Assembly (NCBI GenBank): GCA_937864365.1
Contig: CALMJT010000083.1
Coordinates: forward strand, 1-45,102
Direction of reading: 5' to 3'
Source of the DNA: an uncultured Alteromonadales bacterium
GTDB lineage: Bacteria; Pseudomonadota; Gammaproteobacteria; Pseudomonadales; Cellvibrionaceae
Length of the DNA stretch: 45,102 nucleotides
The translations under genes and the position numbers were made by a program. The notes beneath the pieces are model-generated. The model did not search any database. It was not told the origin of the DNA and saw nothing but the letters and a program-made list of their open reading frames with translations. Below, in pieces: positions 27,497-36,616 of the stretch (positions are counted from its first letter, which is position 1; each line of letters opens with the position of its first letter).

Positions 27497-29335
27497 ATGT
27501 TGTGGTTAGCCATTCGTTTTCCGCGTTTACCATTGGATGTTTTTTTGGCAGACACACCAAAAGATTCCCAAGCAGAATTCGCCCACAAGCCAACCTTTGT
27601 GTTTAACCACAATGCCGGTAAAAAGAGCGTGTTGTTCGCCAACGACCGCGCCCTTGCCTTGGGTGTTTGCCGGGGAATGAATGTATCCACCGCCGATGCC
27701 TTATTAACGGCACAAAGCACTTCGTTAACGAAAGACAATTCTTTATTCTCTAATAATCACGAGCAACCACAATCATCCACTGGTTTAGACAAAAGCCTAA
27801 CACACATAAGTCTTGGACAAAATACGCAACTGGAATGGTTTTATTTGCAGAAATTTGCCGATGCCTGTTACGACTTTACGCCTTACGTAAAACTGCACAA
27901 TACGCCAACGTTAGAAACTCGTTTGCACAGTTGCAATGGCAACGAAACTCTTGATAGTGACAAAGCCAAACAGACTTTTAAAATTAACAGCCAAAGCTTT
28001 ACTGAGAAAAATACCGATAAAGACCAACCCACTTATTTACAACCGGGTTTATTGCTGGAAATTTCCGGCAGTTTAAAACTGTTTTTTGGTCTTGAAAAAA
28101 TCAAACAGCAATTGGCAGAATATTTTGCTGAGACAAACATTCAAATCTGTTTTGGCGTTGGCCTTACACCGGAATCCGCTTGGGCGCTAACGCACAGTCA
28201 CATTTCAATTAACGAACATTCGTCTATTCATGAGTTTTTAGCGCTACTGAATAACATCCGTATTCAACAACTAGATTGCTATCAAAGCGCTTTTAAAAAA
28301 ATGGCGAAAATGGGCATTCGCACATTAGAAGATGTTTTTAAAATTCCGCACAGTGAATTAGGCAAACGTTTTGGTAACGGTTTTGTTGATTACATTCAAC
28401 AATTGAAAGGACTGCGCCAAAACGTACGACATCGCCCCAGCGAGAATCATTATTTTCAGCAAAAACGAGATTTGGATTTTCCGATTCAAAACACCCAATT
28501 ATTAGAACACGACAGCAGACAACTGATACAACAATTACTGATTTTTTTAAAAACACAGCAGCTACAGTGTGAAGGTGTGGAATGGGTCTTAGGGGACCGA
28601 TATCAATCCATCACCATTGCAGTATTGTGTCAGCCCATTTATGCCGATGGCGAATTATTACAAGAACTCACGCAACTGCATTTTGATCATTTGCAATTAA
28701 GTTTTGAGGTTAATTACATTGAATTAAAACTGACGCACAGCTCGGCATTACAACACAGCAGTGACGAGATTTTTCAATACGACAATAACGGTTTAAATAA
28801 AAATGAGGTTCAACGCCAGTGGCAATTATTATTAACCAAATTGCACAATCGTTTAGATGCAAACGCTATTGTCGAACCAAATCCACAAACCGAGCATTTA
28901 CCGGAGCAGCAAAATCACTGGCAGCATTCAAGCATCCAACGACAAGGGTCTAATCAGCTCTCATATAAAAAAACGTCTGAGCAGAAACTAAAAAAAAACA
29001 CTTATCTTCAGCAAGATTTATTAAGTGCTGCTCACAGCTCAAGTGATGAGCAAGCACATAGTGAGTCTACACTTTTAAGTTCGACTGTTTTTGACCCTAA
29101 ACCCACATGGTTATTAGAACCGCCCATTTGCATTAATCACCGTGAAGACCAACTCTGCTGGCACGGGCCTTTAACCATTTTGCAAGGCCCAGAGCGTATT
29201 CAAAGCCAATGGTGGACGAATACCGGCGATGTTTATCGCGATTATTTTATTGCCGAACAAAACGATTTTCGCCGGGTTTGGATTTATCAAGACAAGCACA
29301 CGCAACAATGGTTTGTGCAGGGTATTTTTAGCTAA
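27497..29335 (+). CDS. imuB: Y-family DNA polymerase-like ImuB
   Basis: A 612-residue ImuB, longer than the usual about 500. The N-terminal LAIRFPRLPLDVFLA replaces the DxD-containing palm motif of active Y-family polymerases, and LLLEISGSLKLFFGL lacks the SxDE acids, so it is probably catalytically dead and serves as a scaffold. The fingers/thumb part includes MGIRTLEDVFKIPHSELGKR. The extra length is Gln/Ser-rich stretches (about 85-180 and 460-540). The C-terminus ends DYFIAEQNDFRRVWIYQD and WFVQGIF, usual for ImuB. The stop overlaps dnaE2 (TAATG), so translation is coupled. Confidence 0.93.
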   Translation: MLWLAIRFPRLPLDVFLADTPKDSQAEFAHKPTFVFNHNAGKKSVLFANDRALALGVCRGMNVSTADALLTAQSTSLTKDNSLFSNNHEQPQSSTGLDKSLTHISLGQNTQLEWFYLQKFADACYDFTPYVKLHNTPTLETRLHSCNGNETLDSDKAKQTFKINSQSFTEKNTDKDQPTYLQPGLLLEISGSLKLFFGLEKIKQQLAEYFAETNIQICFGVGLTPESAWALTHSHISINEHSSIHEFLALLNNIRIQQLDCYQSAFKKMAKMGIRTLEDVFKIPHSELGKRFGNGFVDYIQQLKGLRQNVRHRPSENHYFQQKRDLDFPIQNTQLLEHDSRQLIQQLLIFLKTQQLQCEGVEWVLGDRYQSITIAVLCQPIYADGELLQELTQLHFDHLQLSFEVNYIELKLTHSSALQHSSDEIFQYDNNGLNKNEVQRQWQLLLTKLHNRLDANAIVEPNPQTEHLPEQQNHWQHSSIQRQGSNQLSYKKTSEQKLKKNTYLQQDLLSAAHSSSDEQAHSESTLLSSTVFDPKPTWLLEPPICINHREDQLCWHGPLTILQGPERIQSQWWTNTGDVYRDYFIAEQNDFRRVWIYQDKHTQQWFVQGIFS

Positions 29336-32300
29336 TGCCCAGTCTGTTGTTTTGCCAGAGTAATTTCAGTTTTTTAACAGGCGCCTCACACCCCGAAGAA
29401 TTAATTTCTACCGCCGCTGAACTTGGCTATAACACCATCGCCATTACCGACGAGTGTTCGCTAGCAGGTGTGGTAAAAGCCTACGCGCAAACTAAAACAG
29501 ATGCGATTCAACTCTTAATAGGTTCGTTATTTAAGCTTGCCAACGGCATGCACATTATTGCCTACGCCCCTACTCGCCAAGCCTATGCGGAGCTTTCTGG
29601 CTTAATCACCTTGGCGCGAAGGCGCAGCGAAAAAGGCGAGTATCATCTTGAATTTAACGATCTACAATTTCGTCTAAAAACCTGCTTACTGGTTTGGTTA
29701 CCGCAGCGAGACGATTATTCTCGCGAGATTAATCTCGATAATTTTTGGCTGGGTAAAAAACTGCAACGACAATTTAAAGAGCGTTTATGGATTGGCGTTA
29801 ACCATAATTACGCCGCAGGCGAAGCGTTCTTTTTTAACGAACTGCAACAGTTGAGTTTAGAATGCAATATTCCATTACTGGCCTGTGACCACGTGCTTAT
29901 GCACAGCCCAGAGCAAAAAAAACTGCACGATGTACTGAGCGCAATTCGGTTAAATACATCGGTGCAACGCCTTGGCAATTGTGGCCAAGCAAACAGCGAA
30001 TCGCACATTAAAAACCTGCACGAGTTTTACCGACGATATTCGGTTGAACTGATCAATGAAGCCGATTATTTTTGCGAACAATTTAGTTTTTCGCTGGAGG
30101 AACTTAAATACGAATATCCCAAAGAATTAGTGCCCAAAGGCATTACGCCTATCGATTATTTACGCCAGCTTGTGAACGACGGCATTAGCATTCGTTGGCC
30201 CAAGGGCATTCCCGAAAAAATCGCCGCCAAATTAGATTACGAATTAACGCTTATTGAAGAACTGCGCTACGAATATTATTTTTTAACCGTTAACGATATT
30301 GTCACCTTCGCACGAAGCCGCGATATTTTATGTCAGGGTCGCGGCTCGGCGGCGAACTCGATTGTTTGTTATTGCCTGCAAATTACCGAAGTCTCACCGG
30401 AGCTTATTGATGTTTTATTTGAGCGATTTATTTCTCGCGAGCGCGACGAACCGCCGGATATCGACGTAGATTTTGAACATCGACGCCGCGAAGAGGTGAT
30501 TCAATACATTTACGATAAATACGGCCGCGAACGCGCCGCTCTTACCGCCACGGTGATTACCTATCGTGCCCGTAGCGCCGTACGCGATGTTGGTAAGGCC
30601 TTGGGTTTTGATGAATCCCTGTTGGATCACCTCAGTAAAAATATCGCCTGGTGGGACAGAACCGAAGACCTAAAAATTCGCTTCGCAGAATACGGTGTTG
30701 ATGCCGATAATTTTTTATTGCAGCATTTTTACCGTTTGGTGCACAGCACTATTGGTTTCCCTCGGCATTTATCCCAACACGTGGGCGGCTTTGTGATTAG
30801 CGAAGGCAAAATCAGCGAAATGGTGCCCATCGAAAACGCCAGCATGGCAGGCCGCACGGTGATTCAGTGGGATAAAACCGATATCGAAACCCTTGGCTTA
30901 TTAAAGGTCGATGTACTTGCATTAGGTATGCTTACCGCCCTACACCAATGTTTAAAACTGGTGAATAAATACCAACCAACCATTCAAACGTTACAAGATA
31001 TTCCCCAAGAAGACCCGCATACCTACGCCATGCTGAGCCGTGCCGACAGCGTTGGGGTGTTTCAGGTGGAATCCCGCGCACAAATGGCCATGCTGCCACG
31101 GCTTAAACCAAAAACCTTTTATGACTTGGTGATTGAGATTGCCATTGTTCGCCCCGGCCCCATTCAAGGTGATATGGTGCATCCTTATTTGCGGCGGCGC
31201 GACGGTATAGAACCAATTAGCTACCCCAGCGATGCCATTAAAAGTGTTTTGCAGCGCACCCTGGGAGTACCGATTTTTCAGGAGCAAGCCATCAAAATTG
31301 CCATGGTTGCCGCCGGTTTTAGCGGTGGCGAAGCCGATCAACTGCGCCGCGCCATGGCCGCCTGGGGCCGTAATGGCAATTTATTAACCTTTAAAGATAA
31401 ACTCATTAACGGCATGCTAGCGCGCGGTTACGAATTAAATTTCGCCGAGCGCATGTTTGAACAGCTAAAAGGGTTTGGCGGTTACGGCTTTCCGGAATCA
31501 CACTCGGCAAGTTTTGCGAATCTGTGTTACTTCAGTTCTTGGTTTAAATGCCATCACCCAGCAGCGTTTTATACTGCCCTATTAAACAGCCAACCCATGG
31601 GTTTTTATTCGCCGTCGCAGCTGGTGCAAGATGCCACTCGCCACAACGTAAAAGTATTACCGGTGGATATTTTAAAAAGCCACTGGCTAACCACCTTAGA
31701 GCAAAACCCAAATAACAATCATTTAGGTGTGATTCGTTTAGGATTTTCTCGGGTAAAAGGCTTTAATGAAGAATCCGCAAAGCGAGTTATTGAAGCACGC
31801 AAAAACAACACAGAATTAACGCAAATTATTCACGCGGCAAAATTGGAAAAAAGCGAAATTAATTTATTGGCCTCAGCCGATGCCTTACAAACCATCGCCG
31901 GTAATCGCTACCAAGCACATTGGTTAAGCAGTGGCGTAGAAACCTATCGCCCGCTAATTAATGCACAAAAATCAGAACAACAAAAAGAATTACCAGAAGT
32001 TTTTAACAACATAAACCAACCCGACGAATACGAAAATATTCAGCAAGACTACCAAACCACCGGCCTTAGCCTGCGGCGCCACCCAATGGCCATTTTACGC
32101 AACCAATTCCCCTTTAACCGTTGCAAAACCAGCGCCGACCTAAACAGCATTCACCACGGTGGATTTATTCGCATTGCCGGGCTTGTAACCGGCAGACAAA
32201 AACCCGGCTCCGCCAAAGGCGTTTTATTCTTAACCCTAGAAGATGAATTCGGCAACACCAACGTGGTGGTGTGGAAACGCGTACAAGAACAGTACCGCAC

Positions 32301-32442
32301 TATTTTATTAACCAGCAAACTGCTACAAATTAACGGCGTTGTAGAAACCGACAATAACGTTGTACATGTTATTGCCGGAAAATTAACAGACCTAAGCGAA
32401 TATTTGATGGAATTTAATGTGAAATCGAGGGATTTTCATTAA
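29335..32442 (+). CDS. dnaE2: error-prone DNA polymerase DnaE2 (ImuC)
   Basis: A 1035-residue C-family polymerase that performs the mutagenic synthesis in the SOS cassette. The N-terminal PHP domain is present (LLFCQSNFSFLTGASHPEEL, AITDECSLAGVV). The catalytic palm shows PPDIDVDFEHRRREEVIQY and later DKTDIETLGLLKVDVLALGM; further on come AMAAWGRNGNL and PESHSASFANLCYFSSWFKC. A C-terminal OB fold follows (IRIAGLVTGRQKPGSAKGVL). It begins on the last base of the imuB stop. The end lies just before repeat copy F. Confidence 0.97.
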   Translation: MPSLLFCQSNFSFLTGASHPEELISTAAELGYNTIAITDECSLAGVVKAYAQTKTDAIQLLIGSLFKLANGMHIIAYAPTRQAYAELSGLITLARRRSEKGEYHLEFNDLQFRLKTCLLVWLPQRDDYSREINLDNFWLGKKLQRQFKERLWIGVNHNYAAGEAFFFNELQQLSLECNIPLLACDHVLMHSPEQKKLHDVLSAIRLNTSVQRLGNCGQANSESHIKNLHEFYRRYSVELINEADYFCEQFSFSLEELKYEYPKELVPKGITPIDYLRQLVNDGISIRWPKGIPEKIAAKLDYELTLIEELRYEYYFLTVNDIVTFARSRDILCQGRGSAANSIVCYCLQITEVSPELIDVLFERFISRERDEPPDIDVDFEHRRREEVIQYIYDKYGRERAALTATVITYRARSAVRDVGKALGFDESLLDHLSKNIAWWDRTEDLKIRFAEYGVDADNFLLQHFYRLVHSTIGFPRHLSQHVGGFVISEGKISEMVPIENASMAGRTVIQWDKTDIETLGLLKVDVLALGMLTALHQCLKLVNKYQPTIQTLQDIPQEDPHTYAMLSRADSVGVFQVESRAQMAMLPRLKPKTFYDLVIEIAIVRPGPIQGDMVHPYLRRRDGIEPISYPSDAIKSVLQRTLGVPIFQEQAIKIAMVAAGFSGGEADQLRRAMAAWGRNGNLLTFKDKLINGMLARGYELNFAERMFEQLKGFGGYGFPESHSASFANLCYFSSWFKCHHPAAFYTALLNSQPMGFYSPSQLVQDATRHNVKVLPVDILKSHWLTTLEQNPNNNHLGVIRLGFSRVKGFNEESAKRVIEARKNNTELTQIIHAAKLEKSEINLLASADALQTIAGNRYQAHWLSSGVETYRPLINAQKSEQQKELPEVFNNINQPDEYENIQQDYQTTGLSLRRHPMAILRNQFPFNRCKTSADLNSIHHGGFIRIAGLVTGRQKPGSAKGVLFLTLEDEFGNTNVVVWKRVQEQYRTILLTSKLLQINGVVETDNNVVHVIAGKLTDLSEYLMEFNVKSRDFH

Positions 32443-32455
32443 TCGCTACATATAA

Positions 32456-32493
32456 GACCTCTGATTAACATCACTATCATTTAATCAAAGGCC
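32456..32493. repeat. short CTCTGATTAA palindrome (copy F)
   Basis: GACCTCTGATTAACATCACT followed by ATCATTTAATCAAAGGCC forms a hairpin with imperfect arms matching the end sequence of the repeat family. It lies between the convergent dnaE2 and SEFIR genes, so it may also serve as a terminator. Confidence 0.65.
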
Positions 32494-32502
32494 GATAATA
32501 TT

Positions 32503-35220
32503 TTACTGTTCAAATAACGATTTTATAAACGCTTCAAACGCGGCATTATCACCCTCAAAATATTCTACTAACGCATTCGTAACATAATTCACCACAGACT
32601 CAATACCACTTTGCCGGGCAGCTATTAATGCTTCTCTAGCAATTGGGCAAAGCTGCTGTTTGTCATTATAATTCATATTTTTAATACAACGTATTGATTC
32701 AGCTAACGTATAAGCTAGCCCCATTGGGTCTTGCGCTAATCGATAGAGCTCTTTAGCTTTATCATAACAGTCGCGAGCGTCTTTCCACTGATTCTCGTTT
32801 AAATAACTATTCCCATAACTCCTAAAGGTATTGGCAAGTCCAAGCTGATCCTCTTCTTTTTGAAAAAGATCTATTGCTAAATCATATCGATAACGTGCAT
32901 CCGGCAAATTATCTAGTGCACGCTCCAGTTCACCTAAACGAAGATGTACTTGACCTTGGCCGAGACGATATTGTTCTTTTTCGTAATGAATCATAGCTTC
33001 ATTGTAGTGATCACGAGCGTCACTCATTTTTTCTTTTTCTAGTTCACACTCCAGGTCACCCAACGCTCTTAATGTATCAGCAAGACCTAAACTATCTTGC
33101 TCACTCCTATAAAGTCTGATTGCATCGGCATATAAATCCAGTGTACCGGGGATATCCAATAGATAATTTAATTCTCCTAGAGCTTTATAGGTATTAGCTA
33201 AACCAAGTTGATTCTGTTCTATTTCATAGAGTTTAATCGCTTTCTTGTAGTAAATAGGAGCAAGATTGATATCGTCGGAACTCTGCTTCAGATCGCCCAG
33301 AGCCTTAAGGGAATTGGCTAGTCCAAGATTATCTTTATATTTTTCAAAATATTTAATTGCTTTGTCATAAAGAATTCGTGCTTGATAGATGTTACCCAAT
33401 CGAGCCTCTATATCACCTGCAATTTGATCAACTTCTCCATTAACTATCATCTCCCGAACTATGTTCAAGAGTTGTTGAGAAGCCAAAACGTTGTATTTGT
33501 ATATATTTAAAAGCTGGCGGTGGAGTAATTCTAATCGATCTAAATCGGGTTCACGTCGTTGATCGTATTTCACAAGGGTTACGATAGACCACATTTGTGC
33601 TGCTGTACTAACTTTTGAATTCGCACCCTCTTCGCTAGTTACCGTATTTGCACCCGCTCGGCTGAGCGACAAAAAATAGTCGTAGGCATATTGCCTAGCA
33701 CTGGGCCAACTAAAGCCCTTGTTTTGCTGTTGGGCCAAAGCGTAACGCGCCATGGGCGGCAGTAATTGAAACATACCGTCTTCACTGCGGTTAAGAATGT
33801 GATGATCTACCAAAGCCCGCCGAGCATTATCTTGTTGACTGATGTCTTCCCATAAATCCAACATTCCTTCGCTAAGCCCTTCGGGAAACAAGGCAGCAAA
33901 TTGCCATAGATCGTTGGCACCGGGCTCTGATTGAATTTGCGCGGCGGTTAAGGCCAGTGAAATTTGTAAGCTATCGAGGCGGTCTACTGCGGTACGAACT
34001 TCAGCAAGGGCTGTGCCCTGTTCTTGCCATTTTTTCAACAACGTTGGCCAAGAATAGTAGTTACCAAGGTTGGCCATTAGGGTAATGCTTAGCGGATGAT
34101 TACCCAGCTCGTGCACTAAAAATGGGTTAAGTTCAGTCACAGGCGGCGTATCTTTACCTTCCCACAGGCGCATAAAGAGTTGTAAAGCATCGACCGTATC
34201 GAGCTTATCGACGGTGATGCCTTCACCTAAAACGTGGCTTAAATCTACCCGCGAAGAGGCCAGTATTCGCTTACCGGGCAATTTACTAAAGGCTTTGAGC
34301 AGTTGCATTCCGCCATCGGCTTCGGCAAGGCTTTCTAGATTATCAAGATAATAGAGCCCATCCCTTAAATAGGGTTTAAGGCTGTTTAGGTCGGTCACGG
34401 AAGACAAGTTTTCTGGTCGCACATCTATCGCTTCCGCCAATTTACCCAGCAGCTGCTGGGTATCGGCTTCGTCGCTCACATCAATCCAAAACGCCCGCTC
34501 TTGAGGTGAGCTTGCCAGCCACTGCTTAAGCGCCGCCTTACAAATTTCGGTTTTGCCAATACCGCCGGAACCTTTAACGTGACCACATACAGAGGCCCCG
34601 GATTGATGGCTTTCTAAAAACGTTACCACGGCGTTAATTTCTGAATTACGGCCAAGAATTTTGCCATCGAGCTTATCGGCATTGGCACATTGCAAACGCA
34701 CATCATTTGGGCCTTGAATCTCGCCGAATAAATAAGGCGTAAAGGGCTGGGTTGGTGTGGGAATACGGACTTCTTCGGTAATTAATTTATAAATACGATC
34801 ATAACCCGAAGGAAAGCGGTGCCAGTTATCCCATTGGCGGAAAATGATAGGAATATTTTCGGCATCACCGCCATCGGGCAAAATCGGATAAAACTTAGTA
34901 TTGAGTAGGTATTGGTCGTAAATATCTTGAGTAATTAACGCTGCTTCCCAAGTTGCGCCTTTGCCGCCTTTTTCTAGAATTTCTCGCTTTTCAAAAATAC
35001 GTTTGTAGCGAGACGTGCACACCATTAACACAAAATCGGCGCGCTCAATGCTGTGTTGCATCCATGCCGTCCAACCCTCCTTCGGCGCGCGATTTTCATA
35101 AGGGTGATCGGTAATAACTTCAATACCCTTACCGAGCAAAAATTCCGCTAGCAACTTAACCTGTTGGCTTAAATCGCCTTCGTGAGCGTAACTGATAAAA
35201 ACCCGAGGTGCGTTTGCCAT
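32503..35220 (-). CDS. SEFIR-STAND NTPase-TPR protein, candidate immune receptor
   Basis: A 905-residue protein with three parts. Residues 4-150 are a SEFIR (TIR-like) domain: RVFISYAHEGDL, YENRAPKEGWTAWMQHSIER, FVLMVCTSRYKRIF, WEAALITQDIY. Residues about 185-480 are an NB-ARC/STAND NTPase: P-loop KGSGGIGKTE (216-225), Walker B YYLDNLE with D293, sensor RILASSR. Residues about 608-855 hold six TPR-like repeats of about 40 residues, with a core like LGLANTxxALGDL. This layout is that of NLR-like receptors: ligand sensing by repeats, NTP-driven oligomerisation, signalling by SEFIR. Several such bacterial proteins defend against phage. It is divergent from a deacetylase-family gene. Confidence 0.9.
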   Translation of the reverse strand: MANAPRVFISYAHEGDLSQQVKLLAEFLLGKGIEVITDHPYENRAPKEGWTAWMQHSIERADFVLMVCTSRYKRIFEKREILEKGGKGATWEAALITQDIYDQYLLNTKFYPILPDGGDAENIPIIFRQWDNWHRFPSGYDRIYKLITEEVRIPTPTQPFTPYLFGEIQGPNDVRLQCANADKLDGKILGRNSEINAVVTFLESHQSGASVCGHVKGSGGIGKTEICKAALKQWLASSPQERAFWIDVSDEADTQQLLGKLAEAIDVRPENLSSVTDLNSLKPYLRDGLYYLDNLESLAEADGGMQLLKAFSKLPGKRILASSRVDLSHVLGEGITVDKLDTVDALQLFMRLWEGKDTPPVTELNPFLVHELGNHPLSITLMANLGNYYSWPTLLKKWQEQGTALAEVRTAVDRLDSLQISLALTAAQIQSEPGANDLWQFAALFPEGLSEGMLDLWEDISQQDNARRALVDHHILNRSEDGMFQLLPPMARYALAQQQNKGFSWPSARQYAYDYFLSLSRAGANTVTSEEGANSKVSTAAQMWSIVTLVKYDQRREPDLDRLELLHRQLLNIYKYNVLASQQLLNIVREMIVNGEVDQIAGDIEARLGNIYQARILYDKAIKYFEKYKDNLGLANSLKALGDLKQSSDDINLAPIYYKKAIKLYEIEQNQLGLANTYKALGELNYLLDIPGTLDLYADAIRLYRSEQDSLGLADTLRALGDLECELEKEKMSDARDHYNEAMIHYEKEQYRLGQGQVHLRLGELERALDNLPDARYRYDLAIDLFQKEEDQLGLANTFRSYGNSYLNENQWKDARDCYDKAKELYRLAQDPMGLAYTLAESIRCIKNMNYNDKQQLCPIAREALIAARQSGIESVVNYVTNALVEYFEGDNAAFEAFIKSLFEQ

Positions 35221-35408
35221 ACCAAATCCTTTGTTTTGCTCAACATTACTGCTAAAAACAATAATCTTGATCGAGCATATTAGATTTGGGAAAGGTTTTG
35301 AACAATTGGTATTTCTTTATAACTAAATAGTATTTATAAAAGACACTGGCTAACCTAAAAATTTCTACTTATCCAAGACGCATGGCCAATGTTAGCCACG
35401 GTCAGTAA

Positions 35409-36347
35409 ATGAAGTTAAAACAACTCATGAATGTAATATACGATGACCATTACAATTTTGATCTCGGCGTTTTGAAGTACCTTCATCCTTTTGAAGGCGC
35501 TAAATTTCGCGACATTTTCGAAGCTATAAAACCTAGTAGTAAAATCAATATAATATCGCCCAAACAGCCAGTGGAGATGGTGGTAATTAATGAGTTTTTA
35601 TCAAGTATCATGCAGCATCGAGTTAGAAATAAAAACGGAATATTAAAAGCGTTAGAGATTCCAAACATTCCTTTTTTATCTTTTAATTTTATCGATAAAA
35701 AAATTCTAACACCCATGCGCTGGGGAGTTGCTGGAACACAATTCGGATCTGAACAAGTTTTACAAAAAGGTGGGGTTTATTGGAATTTATCGGGCGGTTA
35801 CCATCATGCCATGCATCAAAATATGGAAGGCTTTTGTATTTACAATGATGTAGGAATTGTTTATGACCAATTAATTAAAAACAAATTGTTATCCGCAAAC
35901 GATAAAGTGCTAATTATTGACACGGATGCTCATCACGGCAATGGCAATGCTTATACGTTTATGGATAACAGTAATGTTACCATTTTAGATGTTTATAATT
36001 CCGATATTTATCCTACGTCTAAGTTTACTCGTGACCGTGTAAATATTTCTGTACCTTTAAAGTCTGGCACTCAAGGCGATCAATATTTAGAAGTCTTTAA
36101 AAAATCGCTAGAGAAAATAACCAATGAATACCGTCTTGCATACGTAATAGCCGGTACAGACACGTTAACTAGCGATAAACTCGGCAAGTTGAAATTAACA
36201 GTGCAAGATATTTGCAATCGTGAATACTTAACACTGCAAACATTAAAAAATTTAAGAATTCCCACTGTGATTCTGGGTGGTGGGGGTTATTCAAAAGAAA
36301 GCGCAAAAGCGGTTACTGAGGCCATAATTTATTGCGAGAACTTTTAG
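35409..36347 (+). CDS. histone deacetylase-family metallohydrolase
   Basis: A 312-residue arginase/deacetylase-fold enzyme. The zinc site is complete: GGYHHAMHQNMEGFCIYND (His132, His133), IDTDAHHGNG (Asp173, His175) and AGTDTLTSDKLG (Asp251); GGGGY carries the catalytic Tyr294. It should remove acyl groups from lysine, polyamine or other amide substrates. The N-terminal about 100 residues differ from AcuC-type enzymes. It is divergent from the SEFIR-STAND gene, with 188 bases between, and is as AT-rich as other accessory genes here. The stop TAG is the first three bases of repeat copy D. Confidence 0.9.
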   Translation: MKLKQLMNVIYDDHYNFDLGVLKYLHPFEGAKFRDIFEAIKPSSKINIISPKQPVEMVVINEFLSSIMQHRVRNKNGILKALEIPNIPFLSFNFIDKKILTPMRWGVAGTQFGSEQVLQKGGVYWNLSGGYHHAMHQNMEGFCIYNDVGIVYDQLIKNKLLSANDKVLIIDTDAHHGNGNAYTFMDNSNVTILDVYNSDIYPTSKFTRDRVNISVPLKSGTQGDQYLEVFKKSLEKITNEYRLAYVIAGTDTLTSDKLGKLKLTVQDICNREYLTLQTLKNLRIPTVILGGGGYSKESAKAVTEAIIYCENF

Positions 36348-36498
36348 GAATATCTGATTAACTCATCCCTGATTTAATCAGAGAATAGAAATTGAAAATG
36401 CGATTTCCAATTTCTTCACAATTTCAATCACTTACCGTTCTTGAAATTGGCAACACATCCATGTGTCGCTGGAAGCTCTAAGTTAATCAGAGCTTCCT
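36345..36498. repeat. MITE-like palindromic element, type II (copy D)
   Basis: A 154-bp element, the reverse complement of copy C. It starts TAGGAATATCTGATTAACTC and ends TTAATCAGAGCTTCCTTT. The central CAATTTCTTCACAATTTCAA is the same as in C on the other strand. Its first three bases form the stop codon of the deacetylase gene. Confidence 0.85.
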
Positions 36499-36562
36499 TT
36501 AATTTTTTTTGGTTGCAAATTATCGTCATAAGCTCCAACACAAAACAGCATATTTTAAATAT

Positions 36563-36592
36563 AAAAAAGCCCGAACACTGTCGGGCTTTTTT
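36563..36592. terminator. bidirectional intrinsic terminator
   Basis: AAAAAAGCCCGA / TCGGGCTTTTTT with a short ACACTG loop; T runs on both strands. It separates the convergent deacetylase and TonB receptor genes. Confidence 0.9.
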
Positions 36593-36616
36593 ATGGATTT
36601 ATTTTAAGGATTTTAT

